Positions 1 through 12,511 of a DNA stretch of 64,000 nt are shown here, piece by piece. The DNA comes from Phoenix dactylifera (taxonomy: Eukaryota > Streptophyta > Magnoliopsida > Arecales > Arecaceae), in contig NC_052409.1 in NCBI RefSeq assembly GCF_009389715.1, positions 124,001-188,000 on the forward strand. The letters run 5' to 3'. A program made the translations under genes and the position numbers. The notes under the pieces were generated by a model. That model ran no database searches and was not told where the DNA came from. It worked only from the letters and a program-made list of their open reading frames with translations. Positions within the stretch are counted from its first letter, which is position 1, and each line of letters begins with the position of its first letter.

Positions 1-2165
1 ACTTGACAATAAAAGCACTCGATAAAATTAATGAAATAATTTGTTTCTCTTCTGCGAATTGCTGTAGATTTTAACATCACTCATCTAAATTTTGTCCACG
101 GTTTTCCAGATAGTGGAGTCCTTTGCAGTGTTGCTGGAGATGGGTAATGAAGCTGCCGAGAAGGAATTGATTAGAATTTAGATCTGGGGCCAACAATAGA
201 GTTATAAATCTCCTTTTTAAGTAAGCTACATTGTCTGAATTCTTGGCAACTTTATGCGCTTTGCTTATTGCATCGATTATCTTGTTAACGACCAGTGTAG
301 GTATCCATTCAATAATTCATTGCATCATCAAGTAGAGAGCTTGATTATGCCATGTTTGGAGAGCGAGCATATTGCCATTGTTGAGGAACGGCATAGCATA
401 GCAGTATCAGCTGAGAAGAAAAGTGATAGAGAACTGTATAAGATGATATGGACATGCGCAGTGAAGATTTGAGGGGGGCCATTAAGGAAAGACCGCATTA
501 CAGTGTCCTACAGTCATGGATGGAAGTTGTGAGGGATCTAGCAAACCTCACTGTAAAAAGTTGGAGGTTATCCTTAATAAAAGTCATTGATGGCTGACCA
601 AAATGATAAAAATCATTGGTGGATAAATTCTACTATAAAGCCTACTACAGTTGTCATGAATCTGCTTGATGGTAATGGAAGGCAATTTGTGGACATATTA
701 ATATATCAATAATTTATATGTAAATGCAGAGCTTTAATCAGATAAATTCTTAAGGAGGTGATTCTTCATTATTAGTGAACTACATACTCCGGGAGAGTAG
801 ATATTCTAAGATAAGAGAAGCTTAGCCTTTTATGTATACAAGTTGGCTGATGATTAAGTGAATGCCCTTTAGTAATCTTGGTTGTGGATGGATTGTTAGA
901 TTTACTCCATATGTATTTTGTATCTATATTGTTAATTTAATCTGTTTTTTTTTTTTTTTTTGAGGAAAATAACAGAGATTGAGATACCAAAACTATAATT
1001 TTCCTGTTTAGTTACAAGCAAGCATCCTATCTGCATGCAGTTTTTTCTTAAAGCTATTGCAACATCCATGCTATGTTTTTGTCAATCACAGCCGCTACTT
1101 AGAATGACAGTTGTTAGCAGCCTATGCTAGCATCTAGTTATATGTTAATAGTGCTTCTTGAAATAGAGTACTTGCATACTGATGATTAAATGGGTCCGGG
1201 CACATTACATAAACATCGAAGCTGAAATGCTGAAATAATTGTGCTGCAGGAAGGATATGCATAGATGTGAATAGCTATGCACGCGTTGCATCTATTCATG
1301 AGTTGATAACTGATTTAGATGGCATGCGTATTTGAAATGCAACCTAAGGCTTTTGTGCATGGAATGGTTTTGGAGTGACTAAATGCCACAAAGAGAAGGG
1401 GAAGGCTTCAGATAACATGGATCAAAGGTGTCGAAAAGGATTTTGGAGATGTTACTAGTGGGAGAGATGATTGAGATGAATCTCAAGGGGGAGTATGTAA
1501 CACAAACTCCAAATGGAATGGTTGGAATAATGCTTGTTCACTATGGTTAAGACAGCTATCATTCCAATAGTAAAGTTTAAATTTCATGCAGATAACGCTG
1601 CCTTTATAGAGAACACTGCAATGTGTTCTATTTAGAGCTTCAAAACTTTCATCGACCGTGCTTCTGTGCTTTTGCAGGAATCTGGAGAATGGATCGATCG
1701 GCAAAGTACGGTACTACGCGAACAGAATGCCATGGAACATGCATGCTTACCAATGGACCTGTGGGTATGTAAATGCGGCAATGGAATATACTGTTATACT
1801 GACGGTTGATGAAGTATCAGATGGAGAATCTTTTTTTCAAGGCATGAAAATATATGAAGAACTGGATTTTTGTTTTGTTAAAAATATATAAGCATGCATG
1901 AATTGGCTTCATGCTATGGTTATAGATTATATTAATGTTTTGTCATTGTTTCTGCAACAATTAAATTTTCGAATGACCACTTTATTGTCAACATTATTAT
2001 CAAGACATAACATTCTATCTGCCAATTCTTTATTGAGGTTTTGAAGACATTATTTGGCTAATGCAGAGAGTGGTTCCCTTAATCTTTGCAGCCATCCAAA
2101 AAACATTCAACCTGAATATCAGAGGGTCGGATGTGTACTTTTCTTTTTTTTGAGGGAAAGAAAAT
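1..2165. other. Gene-poor left edge with short coding-looking pieces
   Basis: No complete gene can be built here. A 72-codon open frame at 254-472 (+) has a protein-like stretch (EERHSIAVSAEKKSDRELYK) that could be one exon of a gene beginning outside the window. A second candidate exon follows a good CAG acceptor near 1678 (+) and reads ESGEWIDRQSTVLREQN. I recognise neither. A T-rich run lies near 945-961. The rest is AT-rich with no other coding or repeat signal that I can support. Confidence 0.3.
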
Positions 2166-2570
2166 GGGGGAAGCGTCAGCTGAGAGAGAGAAATATACCT
2201 CTGATGATCACCTCCGAATTAGCCACTCTGAATAATGTCGGATGGCGGGAACCCTCTGATATTCAGGTTGATGGCTCTGCCCGATTTTTCCACCACATCA
2301 GATCCTGTGGAGACTGCTGTAAGTCCTACCTCAAATGGCATGGCTGGAGTTAGCCCTTGCACGCGGCAGCCCTGTTACATCAGAGTCTGATGAAGCAGAA
2401 AAAGCCGAAGGGACGTTGCCTTGTTTGTTTGAAGAGGATGGAGAGAGCGGGCATTGGAAGAAGGCGTCGATGGAGAGTTGAGTGCCTTGAAAAGGAACAT
2501 TATTCTCAAGGTGGCAGAACTGCAGAACACTATTTCCTTGGCATCATCAATTCAGAAGTCCATCTGGCAG
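2166..2570 (+). pseudogene. Frame-broken coding remnant, unidentified
   Basis: Protein-like text runs through this stretch but changes frame about every 50-100 bases. Successive pieces include NVGWREPSDIQVDGSA, then DFSTTSDPVETAVSPTSNGM, then SESDEAEKAEGTLPCLFEED, then NIILKVAELQNTISLASSIQ. The composition (acidic, Ser/Thr-rich, then amphipathic and coiled-coil-like) is coherent across the breaks, so this looks like one reading frame interrupted by single-base indels. It may be a decayed gene end or a stretch with poor consensus. I cannot name the protein. The pieces at 254-472 and near 1680 may belong to the same gene. Confidence 0.35.
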
Positions 2571-4985
2571 CAGATGTTCATGAACTGTATCATGTTCTAA
2601 TTCCGTTCTTGTAGGAAATGGTTGGTTATGTCATTGTCGCTTGTATTGTTGTTTCTACTGATTACAATACTCATTCATAGCGTTCATCTTACACTCTTTT
2701 TCAATTTTGGAGTATGACAAGCTGAGTGCGGGGTTAAATGTGCCCCCTCTCCCCCTCCCCATTCCTGAGAAAGGAAAAGTTCTGGTTTCATGCAGTGAGC
2801 GTAGATTTGTAGTGCGAAATCTGATTGGTTCTTTTAAATCTTTTGTTAAATACATCGGCATGGTTGTTTATGTAATCAGTTGAGTCTACCAGGATTGATT
2901 GGGATAATTATTTGGTTATGCGATCATGCTTGCGTCAACATGGAAAATCATCGGTTTTTTGAAAGAGTTCTATCGCGAGGTGATTCATTGCACAGGCTGC
3001 CTTTTTGTCATTGTTGTTTACATTACCTTCTTTTGAATTATTTTTGGGTGCATATCTTTGCTCATTCGACCATGCTTATTTAGACTCGTGAGCAAAACTT
3101 TCCTGTTTTATCTTTTCTTTTTTCTTCCATTTTATTATATTCTCGACTCACCCATTTCACTTTGCCTGTTTCAAATAATATTATTATAACCATTATCACG
3201 TTTTGTTACGTTGCTGAGAAAAATAACAACAAAAATGTAATAGCTATTATTCTCTCTCTCTCTTTTTTTTTTGCTGGGGATTGTTATAACATAAATAACG
3301 GCTATTATTTTTAGTTATAGCCTCTTTTAGATAAAATATTATTTTTAAAACTAATTTATTTTTCTTTATATTTTCTAAAAGTAATTGTACGGTGCAAAAA
3401 AAATAATATCAATTATTAATGAAAAATGAAGAGAAAGATATTGCTGTTATTTTTCTATCATTGCTTTCTCTTTTTTGGGGGGGCTAACATTGTTATTACT
3501 GTTATAATAGCCATTATTTCAATAATTATTTTAATATTAGTAATATTCAAAATTTATTATTAGATAAATAATGACTATTATACTTATTAGATTTCCCAAA
3601 GCCTCAACTCATTTATCCCTCAGAAAACAATGGGCAGCAAAACAAAATTGTTTCGCATCATTGATATCCTTTTGTTTTTGTTTTAATCTTGTCTGGGTGC
3701 ATCCCCTGCCATGGCAACTTTGCTCCAGATTAAGGTGGTTAAGGCAGGATCTCTTTGGATACTCTTGCAGAAATGTTCTGCAGAAACCCACATCTAGTTT
3801 GTAATTTTCTGGGACCTGCTTGAGTCCTAGCAGCTTGTGGGCTGGTTGGCCTGCAGGAAGAAAATGGCTTGTAACCTGGGATAACCGTAGGCAGCGATAG
3901 CCCCAAGTCCAACCTAGCTCCTGTGTCCCTCTACATCTTGGGAGGTTTAATAGGAGTCATCAGATTCATCCCATTCTAGCTCCTCGACGATATGATACGA
4001 ACGTGGCACACGTGTGTGCCATCAGCCTGTCTCGTGCTCTTGTTAATTGTTGGGATTCATAAGTACCAATGATCCTTGTATGCTCTCCTCTCAATAATCG
4101 AATTGCTACCTGCTTGAAAGGTTTTCATCTTCATAGAGATCTCGGCTTGAAAGGAAATTAATAAAATTTAAGATATATTTGTACCGACCCATATTGTTAT
4201 TATTTTTTCACTTTTAAATATTTTTTAATAATAAATTTAAAAATTAGTGCTCAAGCATTAGGCGCATAGCTTTTAATGACGACTGATCGCACCGGCTCGG
4301 ACTTCGATATATTTGCTTGGAAACATCACGCAAAATCTCGGCCTCTTTTGAATTTCTCCGCTTGTTATATTGGCCGAGACACCCTAAAATCTCGATTTTA
4401 TCTTGGTCTTTCAGCAATAAGAATTCGGAACTGCGCCTTCATTCGTGGGCAAGCTTGATCAATTCCCTTCCTTTTGGTAGGCCTAATTGGAGATGAAATA
4501 GGTGAGAATAAAAAACAGTTCGACTTCCCTCAGCACATCCCTTTGACCACCAATCAATTTCTACATGACTTCAGTTGCAGGTCTATGATGATCACCGTGT
4601 AATGGATGCGTAGCGCTTCGTCTTAGAACCATGACCGGCGTTTGTAAGTTACGGGTGGAGGAGTGGTGGACCGCTTCACTGCTGATAATGACAAGCTGGG
4701 AGGGGTGGTTAAAAATATAAAAAATAAAACTTATGAAAGTATAATAAAAACAAGAAGAACAATCCAGTAAAAAAAAATATTGAATATCTTAACCTTTAAC
4801 TTCGGTCTAAATCAAAGCGAACAATCTTGATAAAAAGCCGAGGTGCCATTTTGCTCGAGGCGATAAAGACTAGCAATTATGACGACACTGCAACGATAGG
4901 TGTGAATGTGTGATTGCCACTGCATGCAACTCGTGCGAGATGGCTACCATGTTGTTAACGTGCATACAACCGTTACTATACAGTT
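2571..4985. other. AT-rich intergenic DNA
   Basis: No gene is supported. 3170-3560 is very AT-rich with repeated ATAATAGC/GCTATTAT-type words in both orientations, compatible with an old MITE, but no clean terminal repeats or target duplication were found. Near 3995-4020 there is an imperfect palindrome centred on CACGTG. Confidence 0.4.
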
Positions 4986-4989
4986 AAGG

Positions 4990-5215
4990 CATGTCATGTT
5001 AAATCAAATAATGGATGCGTATTTTATCCTATATAAAGGGATAGCCTCGGATCCTCAAGTAAGCTTATTTTAAGACTCCTCTCTACAAATTTTTTTCTTT
5101 CCACACTATTGCTCTAGTATTTTAACTTAAGCATCGGAGGATTTTTCATTGAAAACTTTCCAGCAAATGGACTTCTTACAGGTTGTACTCGACGACACCT
5201 AGTTCTGATTCACCC
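4990..5215 (+). mobile_element. LTR fragment (Ty3/gypsy-like) with TATA box
   Basis: A TATA motif (CTATATAAAGGGA near 5030) is followed about 100 bp later by AACTTAAGCATCGGAGGA and then CTTTCCAGCAAATGGACTTC. The same ordered blocks occur on the minus strand in the putative solo LTR at 15743-16393, and a shorter version occurs near 7362. Shared promoter-like and downstream blocks in three dispersed places indicate one LTR family. The ends of this copy could not be fixed. Assignment to Ty3/gypsy rests on recall of similar monocot LTRs and is tentative. Confidence 0.45.
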
Positions 5216-6081
5216 CAATCTTGTTAATGTATCTGGAGATGTGAATGACCCGGTGTATGCCAGTATGTTTTCTTATTCCTCGTTATCTGAAGAGTTGGAC
5301 TCTGAACATATCTCCTATTCCAGATCATCTCCTAAAGACTCTCTGATGGATTAGTTCAAAGATCTCAATACTTGTAACTGGATTTTGTAATCTGTTTGTT
5401 ACGTAAACTCAATTGTAAAGTCTCTATATATACATGAATAGAACATTATTTTGGGCAGTGAACACCAAAACACTTTTCCAAAAACTCTGTCTATTCTTTC
5501 TTAGTACTAGAACATAGGTCATGAGTTCAAATCTTGTTTTCGCACTCTTTAACCCTATTATTAAAAATCACATGCTGTTGGGCTCAGAATTTAGCGGCAA
5601 CACGACCTGTTTGTCTTCCCATTGTGATTTAGGACCCGAAGGGAGATGATGAGGTGGATTCCCACGAAGGCTTCGAATTAGCTAGTCAAGGAGAGTGCCC
5701 CCTTTACTATAGCAATTCTAGAAGACCAACCTCAACTTGCATGATGTCGCTGACATTTAGGGGCCATTGCACATGGGGCTCGCACGCCGGTGGATCTCGC
5801 CTCAGGGAGCGGGTCCACGAAGCGTTTGCGGTCGATCGGAAGAAAAATTCTCGGATAAACTTGTCGGGAGTAGAAACCGCAGCGACGGCACATCCTCCAC
5901 TGAGTACAACTCAAGGTGGGGCCGAATTCCGATCCGAGGATTAATGCCCGCGAATGAATCATAAGAGCTAGAGCGCAGGCAATTAATAGCTGCAAATCGG
6001 GGTTTGTTGCAGGGGCTTTGCATGCCAAAACCCCCCTCGGCGGCCGATCGAGAGGAGGCAGACACACGCACGCACCCACTC

Positions 6082-6082
<1 letters not shown>
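5216..6082. other. Intergenic DNA, no supported feature
   Basis: Several overlapping open frames exist between 5650 and 6120 on both strands, but none shows a recognisable motif, splice structure or family similarity, and one minus-strand frame simply runs through the (CT)n tract. Nothing further is supported. Confidence 0.4.

Positions 6083-6118
<36 letters not shown>
6083..6118. repeat. (CT)n microsatellite
   Basis: Uninterrupted CT repeat of about 17 units. Confidence 0.95.
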
Positions 6119-6122
<4 letters not shown>

Positions 6123-6234
6123 ATTGAAATGCACCGACCATGGATGCTTAACGTTTCATTCGAAGCCCGAACGCTGGTTCCATCCTCATAATTCTTTTAA
6201 GTAAATAAGGATTATCACGTTCCGGGAAGAATCC

Positions 6235-6269
6235 CTTCAGGCTTCAGGCTTCAGGCTTCAGGCTTCAGG
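6235..6269. repeat. (CTTCAGG)5 tandem repeat
   Basis: Five perfect head-to-tail copies of the 7 bp unit CTTCAGG. Confidence 0.95.
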
Positions 6270-6718
6270 CTACGGCTGCGACAGCAACAAGCACCGCGCA
6301 CCGACGCTCCATGCACACGACTCGTCATCGTCCACGTGTCCAGCACATCGCGTGTTACGAGCGGCTGTCCACCCGCTGCATGCCGCGGGCCACCGGCGCT
6401 GCTGCGAGACTGCCGCCTCGCCCCTTATTTGGCACTGTAATAATTATTATGATTGACCCCATTGCATTGCTTTCGCCACTTTATATTTGATTACTTAACT
6501 TGTCTTTTTCCTTCTTCTTTTCTTGTGAAGAGAGAAGAAAACGAAATAATGTGAAATCATGCGTGGCCCAGATTGTCCAAAATAATCTGAGCCGTCCAGT
6601 TTAGCTCTGGCTGCAGTTCGGTATTCTAAATCCAGATCGGTGGTGCGTCTGCATCACCGATCTCCAATCACGACCAAGGCTCTGAGTTAACACCTAATCC
6701 GAATGTAAGGTTACACCT

Positions 6719-6720
<2 letters not shown>

Positions 6721-6774
<54 letters not shown>
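6721..6774. repeat. (CT)27 microsatellite
   Basis: Uninterrupted CT dinucleotide repeat followed by an A-rich run. Confidence 0.95.
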
Positions 6775-6776
<2 letters not shown>

Positions 6777-7217
6777 TAAAAAAAAAATCCATTTAAAAAA
6801 TGTAGAATAAAATCGTGTCTGAAGGAGCAGAACGGCAGAGATACGTGGGAACTGCTGGGAAGGTGGCGACCGAACATCTAGCGATGGAAGTCATGACATT
6901 TACCCTGGACTTCCTCAACTTGAACGGTCGTGATACGTGGACTTTGGGAAAGTGGAAGAGTGGCTTCCTCCCAACTTAAACGGCCGCCAGCTCTTAAACT
7001 AATGGAATGCCACCCTCCGTCCTTTGGTCAAAGATTCATACTTTTATTGAGATATTTATTTTTTAAAATATTAGTTTTCCTTTGGTAATATCGGTGAACA
7101 GGTAGATTACCTCTAGGCGGGGAGCTCAGCTGGTTGGGAGGGGAAAAGCAGGAGGACGAACATGGGATGGATCGGATCGGAGGGCGATCACGTGCCTCAA
7201 CCGCGTTGCATCCCTGC

Positions 7218-7381
7218 CGATGCCAAGTACATAAATCAGATTATTCTACAGAAAGGAGCGCAGCAGGATGCCAAGTATATAAATTAGATTACTCTACACT
7301 GTTCTTATCTCTTTTTTTTTCTTTTTTTTTAATTTTTATTATTATTTTTAAATTTTTTCTGACTTAAGCATCGGAGGGTCC
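7218..7381. repeat. 50 bp-period direct repeat next to an LTR motif
   Basis: Two near-identical copies of a block starting GATGCCAAGTA(C/T)ATAAAT and ending ATTACTCTACA-like lie at about 7218-7250 and 7268-7299. After a T-rich stretch comes GACTTAAGCATCGGAGGGTC (7362-7381), the same block found in the LTR fragments near 5130 and 15910. This is probably a truncated, rearranged LTR end. Confidence 0.5.
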
Positions 7382-8297
7382 GATCAGAGCCAATCTAACG
7401 TGGTCCGTTATTTTTATTTCTTCGTATGTGCCGGTTCACCGATGCTTTCCAAACCTCCATGCCTCTCCACCCGAAAACGAGAAGCAGGATGCTTGAGGTA
7501 TCTCCCAGCAGTTTGCGGCGGGGTAGTCCCACGCTGTGTTTCCGGTCGCTTTCTTGGAATCCCCTGGGCGCATGGCTTCGGGTGCAGGATAGCCCAGACG
7601 GAAGAGGTAGAAGAACCCCGGCTAGATCTGATTTGGATTGAAGAAAATTATTCCCTAGCATCATTCGGAGAGGCTGCCTGCCGGGCTAGCGGCCGGCCTC
7701 GCGCTATTATCGCATCATTTGATAAATTCCTGGAGCTAGCAAACAAATTCGGATGTTGATTTGTCAATTGTCATCCATCCGGCAATTCCACCATCGCCTG
7801 GATTTGAGTCCGTCACGTAATCTACGCACCCTGTCGGCACATGTATAAGCACGATCGATATTAAAGAGCTGGGCCTGCTCACAAGGTTTTTGGATTTTTA
7901 AAATCATAACAACTCATTTCCGCTGTTATATTGGAACTTTTCAACACCCGTCGGTAACACCGGGTGTATGCGGACATACATCCTCTAGCCATCCTTTCTC
8001 CTCCTCTACTTACGGCCAATATGGAGGGCCCTCTTTCTCCGGCACTGCGTGATGGAACATATGCTTCAGCCAAAGAAAGCCGGGAGCTTGCTTGCTTCGA
8101 GGAATATGCAAACCTTGACTTTCGTGCTTGTCCGAAGATCTCTTCCCTAGGTGAAGAAGGATTCGCAAGCTTGGGCTGCTTCTTTGTTTCACTTTGTCCT
8201 CCGTGGCTTATTCATATTGGAGGTGCAGATACCAGGTCTGCCAAATCATGTGGACTACAGTATGCTGGTTCCTTTCTTTCCTGGATACAAATATTTT

Positions 8298-8333
<36 letters not shown>

Positions 8334-9112
8334 AGAGGAGGAGTAAAATGGAAGGGACGGGCACAAGAAAGAACCATCATCTCGACAAGCACAAACAACC
8401 GTCGGTTCATCGGTTGTGCGGTCGCTTTACCTTCTAGTTTTTTTTTTCTTTCTTTCTTTTTCTTTTTACTTTCTCTCCCATGCCGATCGAATTGCCGATG
8501 CATTCCGAATTTAATTCAGAAAAGAGGCGCGGGGGATGGGGGTCCAGAGAGTGGGGAAGGAGGGGGTTTTGGTTACGTGCAGCGGGCGCGGAAAGGATTA
8601 AGAAATCGCACCATTGTAAACCAGTCGAAGAAGCTGCCGTGCAATGCTGGAAATCTTAGCATATGCTGCTGCCCTATTAATGCTTTTGTCTCTGGCAATT
8701 GCATCGCCCATGATGACTCGGCGGCGAAGTACGCGATGGATCAAGATCGAGGTCATAGATCTATTTGAGGTTTTGCCCCATGGCGATAATATTTTATTTA
8801 ATAATTATTGATCTGCATACATTGTGGATTGCACTTACAACACATGGAGCATGCGGTAAACAAGCTTCTGTAGGCTTTTTACAAGCCAGAACATGACGGT
8901 GCATACCCCATCTGGATTTGGCGCTTTTCTAGTTCGATGCTAGATGGCTAGTTTGGATTTAATTTTGTCCTCTGACATCGTACTGATTAAAAGCAAAGTC
9001 CGAGTCAAAGTTTCTGAATGACTGCTAACATGCATCAAAGGCAAATTTGAAACCCTCAAATACGGGTTTCCTATATACTAGATTTGGATTACTCTCATCG
9101 ATGCAATGCCAT

Positions 9113-9182
<70 letters not shown>

Positions 9183-10950
9183 ATGTGGTGCAAATTGTTT
9201 GTTTTCTTATCCAATTTAATTTGAGTGGTGGTAAGTAACTACCATATTCTCAACAAAAACAACGTAAGTTAAATTACTGTCCGCTATTTTCTTCATGTAA
9301 AATAATCTTGGGTGTCAAAATGGACCTCTTTATAGGTTACTCAAATACGAAGACTATTCCACTGTATACATATTTTTCTTTTCTTTTGCTTTTCTTTTAT
9401 TCTCTTTTACTCTTTTTGTTAATAAGAATACTGAGATTTAGTGCCACTGCAAAGACACAGTCACTTGGAATATTGCCTAGTAGTTTGGCTGATCATACGG
9501 CAATTTAAGCATTAATTTTGTACAGTATAATAGATAATTAATAAATGTGAAGAAATATAGCCTTGGGTTTACATAAATATTTTTTAACAAATTCACATTC
9601 TTTTATTCTATTTTTGTAGACCATTTCTATGACCTAAAATTTATAGAGTAGCACTGTGAAAGGTCTTAATTTGCAGTTACTCCTCCTTGTATTTATTGTT
9701 TTTTCATATAATATAATATATTTTCGTTTTTATTTTTTTCCTTATTATAATAAAAATAATTGAATTTTTTTGTCGATATTTTATATTTATCAATCATTTT
9801 ATTCGATAGCCATCCATCTGCATTTTGGTGGCGGTGCAGCAAGGGGCATTGCAGAGGATCCATGCTCCATATGTATGGAAGATAATAGTTTGGTAAAGGG
9901 TTATAAATAATGAGGAGGAGTCTTTTTTTTAACTCAAACCGGACACGCATGTCCTGTTCGGCTGTTCCAACAAGAGTTGGTAGGAAGATAATCACACCAC
10001 ACCCACTGACTTCTCGACGCCCCCGTGATTCGACCGCCTCGCCCATATCGGACGCTCCATTTCCACCGCACCGCATAACCCACGGAAGAACCGACGGTTC
10101 CTTGCCGCGAACACGAAAACCACGGGAGAGAAAGGAAAGGGAAAGGGCAAAACCTGCAACCACCGGCGACAATGCGCCGTTTTACCTTTCACTTGTCGAC
10201 ACCTGTAACGCTATGGTGCCCAAGCATGATCCCGAACCAATTCTCCATCACACATGGCGCCAAGCGACGGGGGCACAGTTTTCGGGTCCACCGAACCAGT
10301 CGGATGGCTACTCCCCACATTACCTCTTATGTTTAAACAATTCAGGATCAAATGAGGGCGGCTGCTATCTACCGTACATATGCTCCGAGATTCGGACTGG
10401 TCCGCTGGATCTGGCCATGTGGTAATTTCTCCATGCTGAGACATGGCTGGGTGGGGGCGATGGAGCTACGTACCTCCGGAGTTTGGTCCAGGGGTTGCAG
10501 TTTTGACTTTTGATTCGCGCATAAGAATGCAATCAGATGAGCTTTTGTTTGTTTGTTTGTTTGTTTGTTAATCTCGTTCTTTGCAGTGCCGGAGCTTAAA
10601 TCTGGTTCCTCTCTGCATCTTCTGGAAATCATGAGGCGGAGCGCCAAAGGAAAGAGAGAGAGAGAGAGGGGGAGCAGCTCGAAAGTGGTAAAAATCAAAC
10701 GAGAACCCGGGGGAAGCGGTGGAGTCCGTGGTTTGTGTGGGCCCTACAACCCACTGCCGCCCTTTTGAGGGAGGGACTTCAACGTCACGACAGTGCGGAT
10801 TCGCGAGGACAGCTAGCAATGAGAGAAGCGGGCTCACCTACCGGAGCAGTAGTAACAGCTGGGAATCTGAGAAGAGTGGAGGAAGCGGAGGAGCGGAGAT
10901 AATAGTAGGACTGGTGGTGGGAACCCCCCCATATTCAACTTTCACCTCCC
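7382..10950. other. Intergenic DNA upstream of the GATA gene
   Basis: No gene is supported, although there are open frames up to 205 codons (8151-8768, 9910-10425). They are low-complexity, change sense at (GA)n or poly-T tracts, and lack recognisable domains. Contains (GA)n near 8303-8328, (TG)n(TA)n at 9114-9181, and (GTTT)n near 10545-10568. The final kilobase becomes GC-richer toward the GATA promoter. Confidence 0.4.
9114..9181. repeat. (TG)n(TA)n compound microsatellite
   Basis: A short TG repeat runs directly into about 26 TA units. Confidence 0.95.
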
Positions 10951-12511
10951 TCACGTTCTCTCCTCAAGCTCCTCTTTTCTTTTTTTAAAAATATTTAGGC
11001 CTTTTCGCATTTTGCTCCCCCGCCCCCTCTTTCTTTCTCCCCAACAACCCATTTCTCTCTTCACCGACTCTCATCCCCACCCTCTCTTTTTATTTACTTT
11101 CCCCTTGCCTCTCTAACTCGCTCGAGGTGAGGCCTGCTAGCTTCCAACGGGTTTGCTGCCTCCGGTTGGGGTGCCCTCCCGGTGGAAGAGTAGGGAGAAT
11201 ATAGAGGGGGTCTTCTCGATAATTGGCGACAGTCCCACTTGTCTTCCGGACCATCCTGCTGCATTACTGCCAAGGAGCTGAGAGAGGGATCAGAGCGAGA
11301 GAGAGCAGCCTTCCATCTTCTAGGCTATTCTCCGTTCGCATTCCCCTCTGTATTCCCTTAATTCCTTCGCTCCCTGCTCCTCCTCTGTAGGCCTTGGTGG
11401 TGGCGTTGGGTTTCCCCTTTTACTCCCTATCATTATCATTGGAGTTGGCTCTGGTCTCCCGTCCCGCATTGAATTCACGCTGCTACTCCCGAATCGAGGT
11501 CGCGGGCTTCCAGAAAGTACTCGATTCCAGCCAGAACCAAAAGGTATCGGCATTGCCCTCTTCGTTTCTTCTCCACTTCTTCGTTTCTTCCCCATCCCGA
11601 CAAAACCGAATTCTTGCCTGGAAATCTTAAATCTTTTTTTTTCCCGAAGACAGAGTTCTTGCTTTTAAATCAAACCCGCTCTCCAAAGTCTTACTTTTTT
11701 TGAATTTATCAGGACGCCTTTCATTTCACTTGTTCAATTCAGTTGGAAACCTTTTCCAAAACATTCCTCTGCCAATTTTTGTTCGTTTTGAATTTTTTCT
11801 TCTATTTTTCCAACATGAAAGGAAGGAAGAAATAGCGACTCGTGAAGGAGGCAGGCGGAGGAGGGGAGAGAGCTCCTCCTCCTCCTCCGTACTCCGTCGC
11901 CGTTCGGAGACGACAGCCGTCCGCGTCGCTGCGTCACCGCTCACCAGGCGGGGATCACCGCAAGCCAGACGCTGCCCTCTCCGCTTAATGATCCTCGAGT
12001 AATTGGAGAAAGGGGATGAAGGGAGGCTCGGAAAAACTTTGCTCTACATATCATAAAGAAATGCCCCTCGGAGTGGACGCCGTAGCCCCAAACTTTTTTT
12101 AATGCATAAAGGCAAGCGTCACCGCCGCGGTAATTACGGCCGCGGTCGGCGGATAATGGATGACGTGTTCGAGTTAATAGTAATCATCCACGTGCCCCTG
12201 TGAGGGGTTAATTAATATTTCAGCTGGAGAATATCTGCAGCTGTGAAAACCGCGTATCTACCAAAATTAAGATACTTCGCTGCTACGGCTCTGCGATCCG
12301 CCGTGCGATACCTCAATCCTGCAATCCTGCGTGCCTAAATGCATCGAGCATGTCGAAAGGGCAAGCAATATGCGGATAAGATCGATTCTCTTTCCAGAGA
12401 TGCACTCTATATACCGGTCTCCGAAATGTGTGCATATATATTTATGACGCGCACGCTTGATTTCTTGATCGATTTGCTCTACTTCTGGATTTTTCAAGGT
12501 TGGCGTGTGGA
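10951..12511 (+). promoter_or_regulatory. Promoter and probable 5' leader region of the GATA gene
   Basis: GC- and pyrimidine-rich DNA directly upstream of the GATA start codon. A plausible donor (AAAAG/GTATCG, near 11541) and a weak acceptor (TTTTCAAG, just before 12500) would allow an intron in the untranslated leader. No TATA box or transcription start can be fixed by eye. Several open frames here have no recognisable domains and may be leader sequence. Confidence 0.35.

Noticed and set aside
5732..6119. Minus-strand frames starting in the (CT)n tract
   Set aside because: Their N-termini are translations of the microsatellite.
6235..6269. CRISPR-like array
   Set aside because: Simple 7 bp tandem repeat without spacers, in a plant genome.
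8151..8768. 205-codon plus-strand frame
   Set aside because: Passes straight through a (GA)n tract and a poly-T run, giving Glu/Arg and Phe runs; no recognisable motif.
9693..10425. Overlapping open frames of 159 (-) and 171 (+) codons
   Set aside because: No domain, no splice structure, frames overlap on opposite strands, and one ends in low-complexity Lys/Asn-rich sequence.
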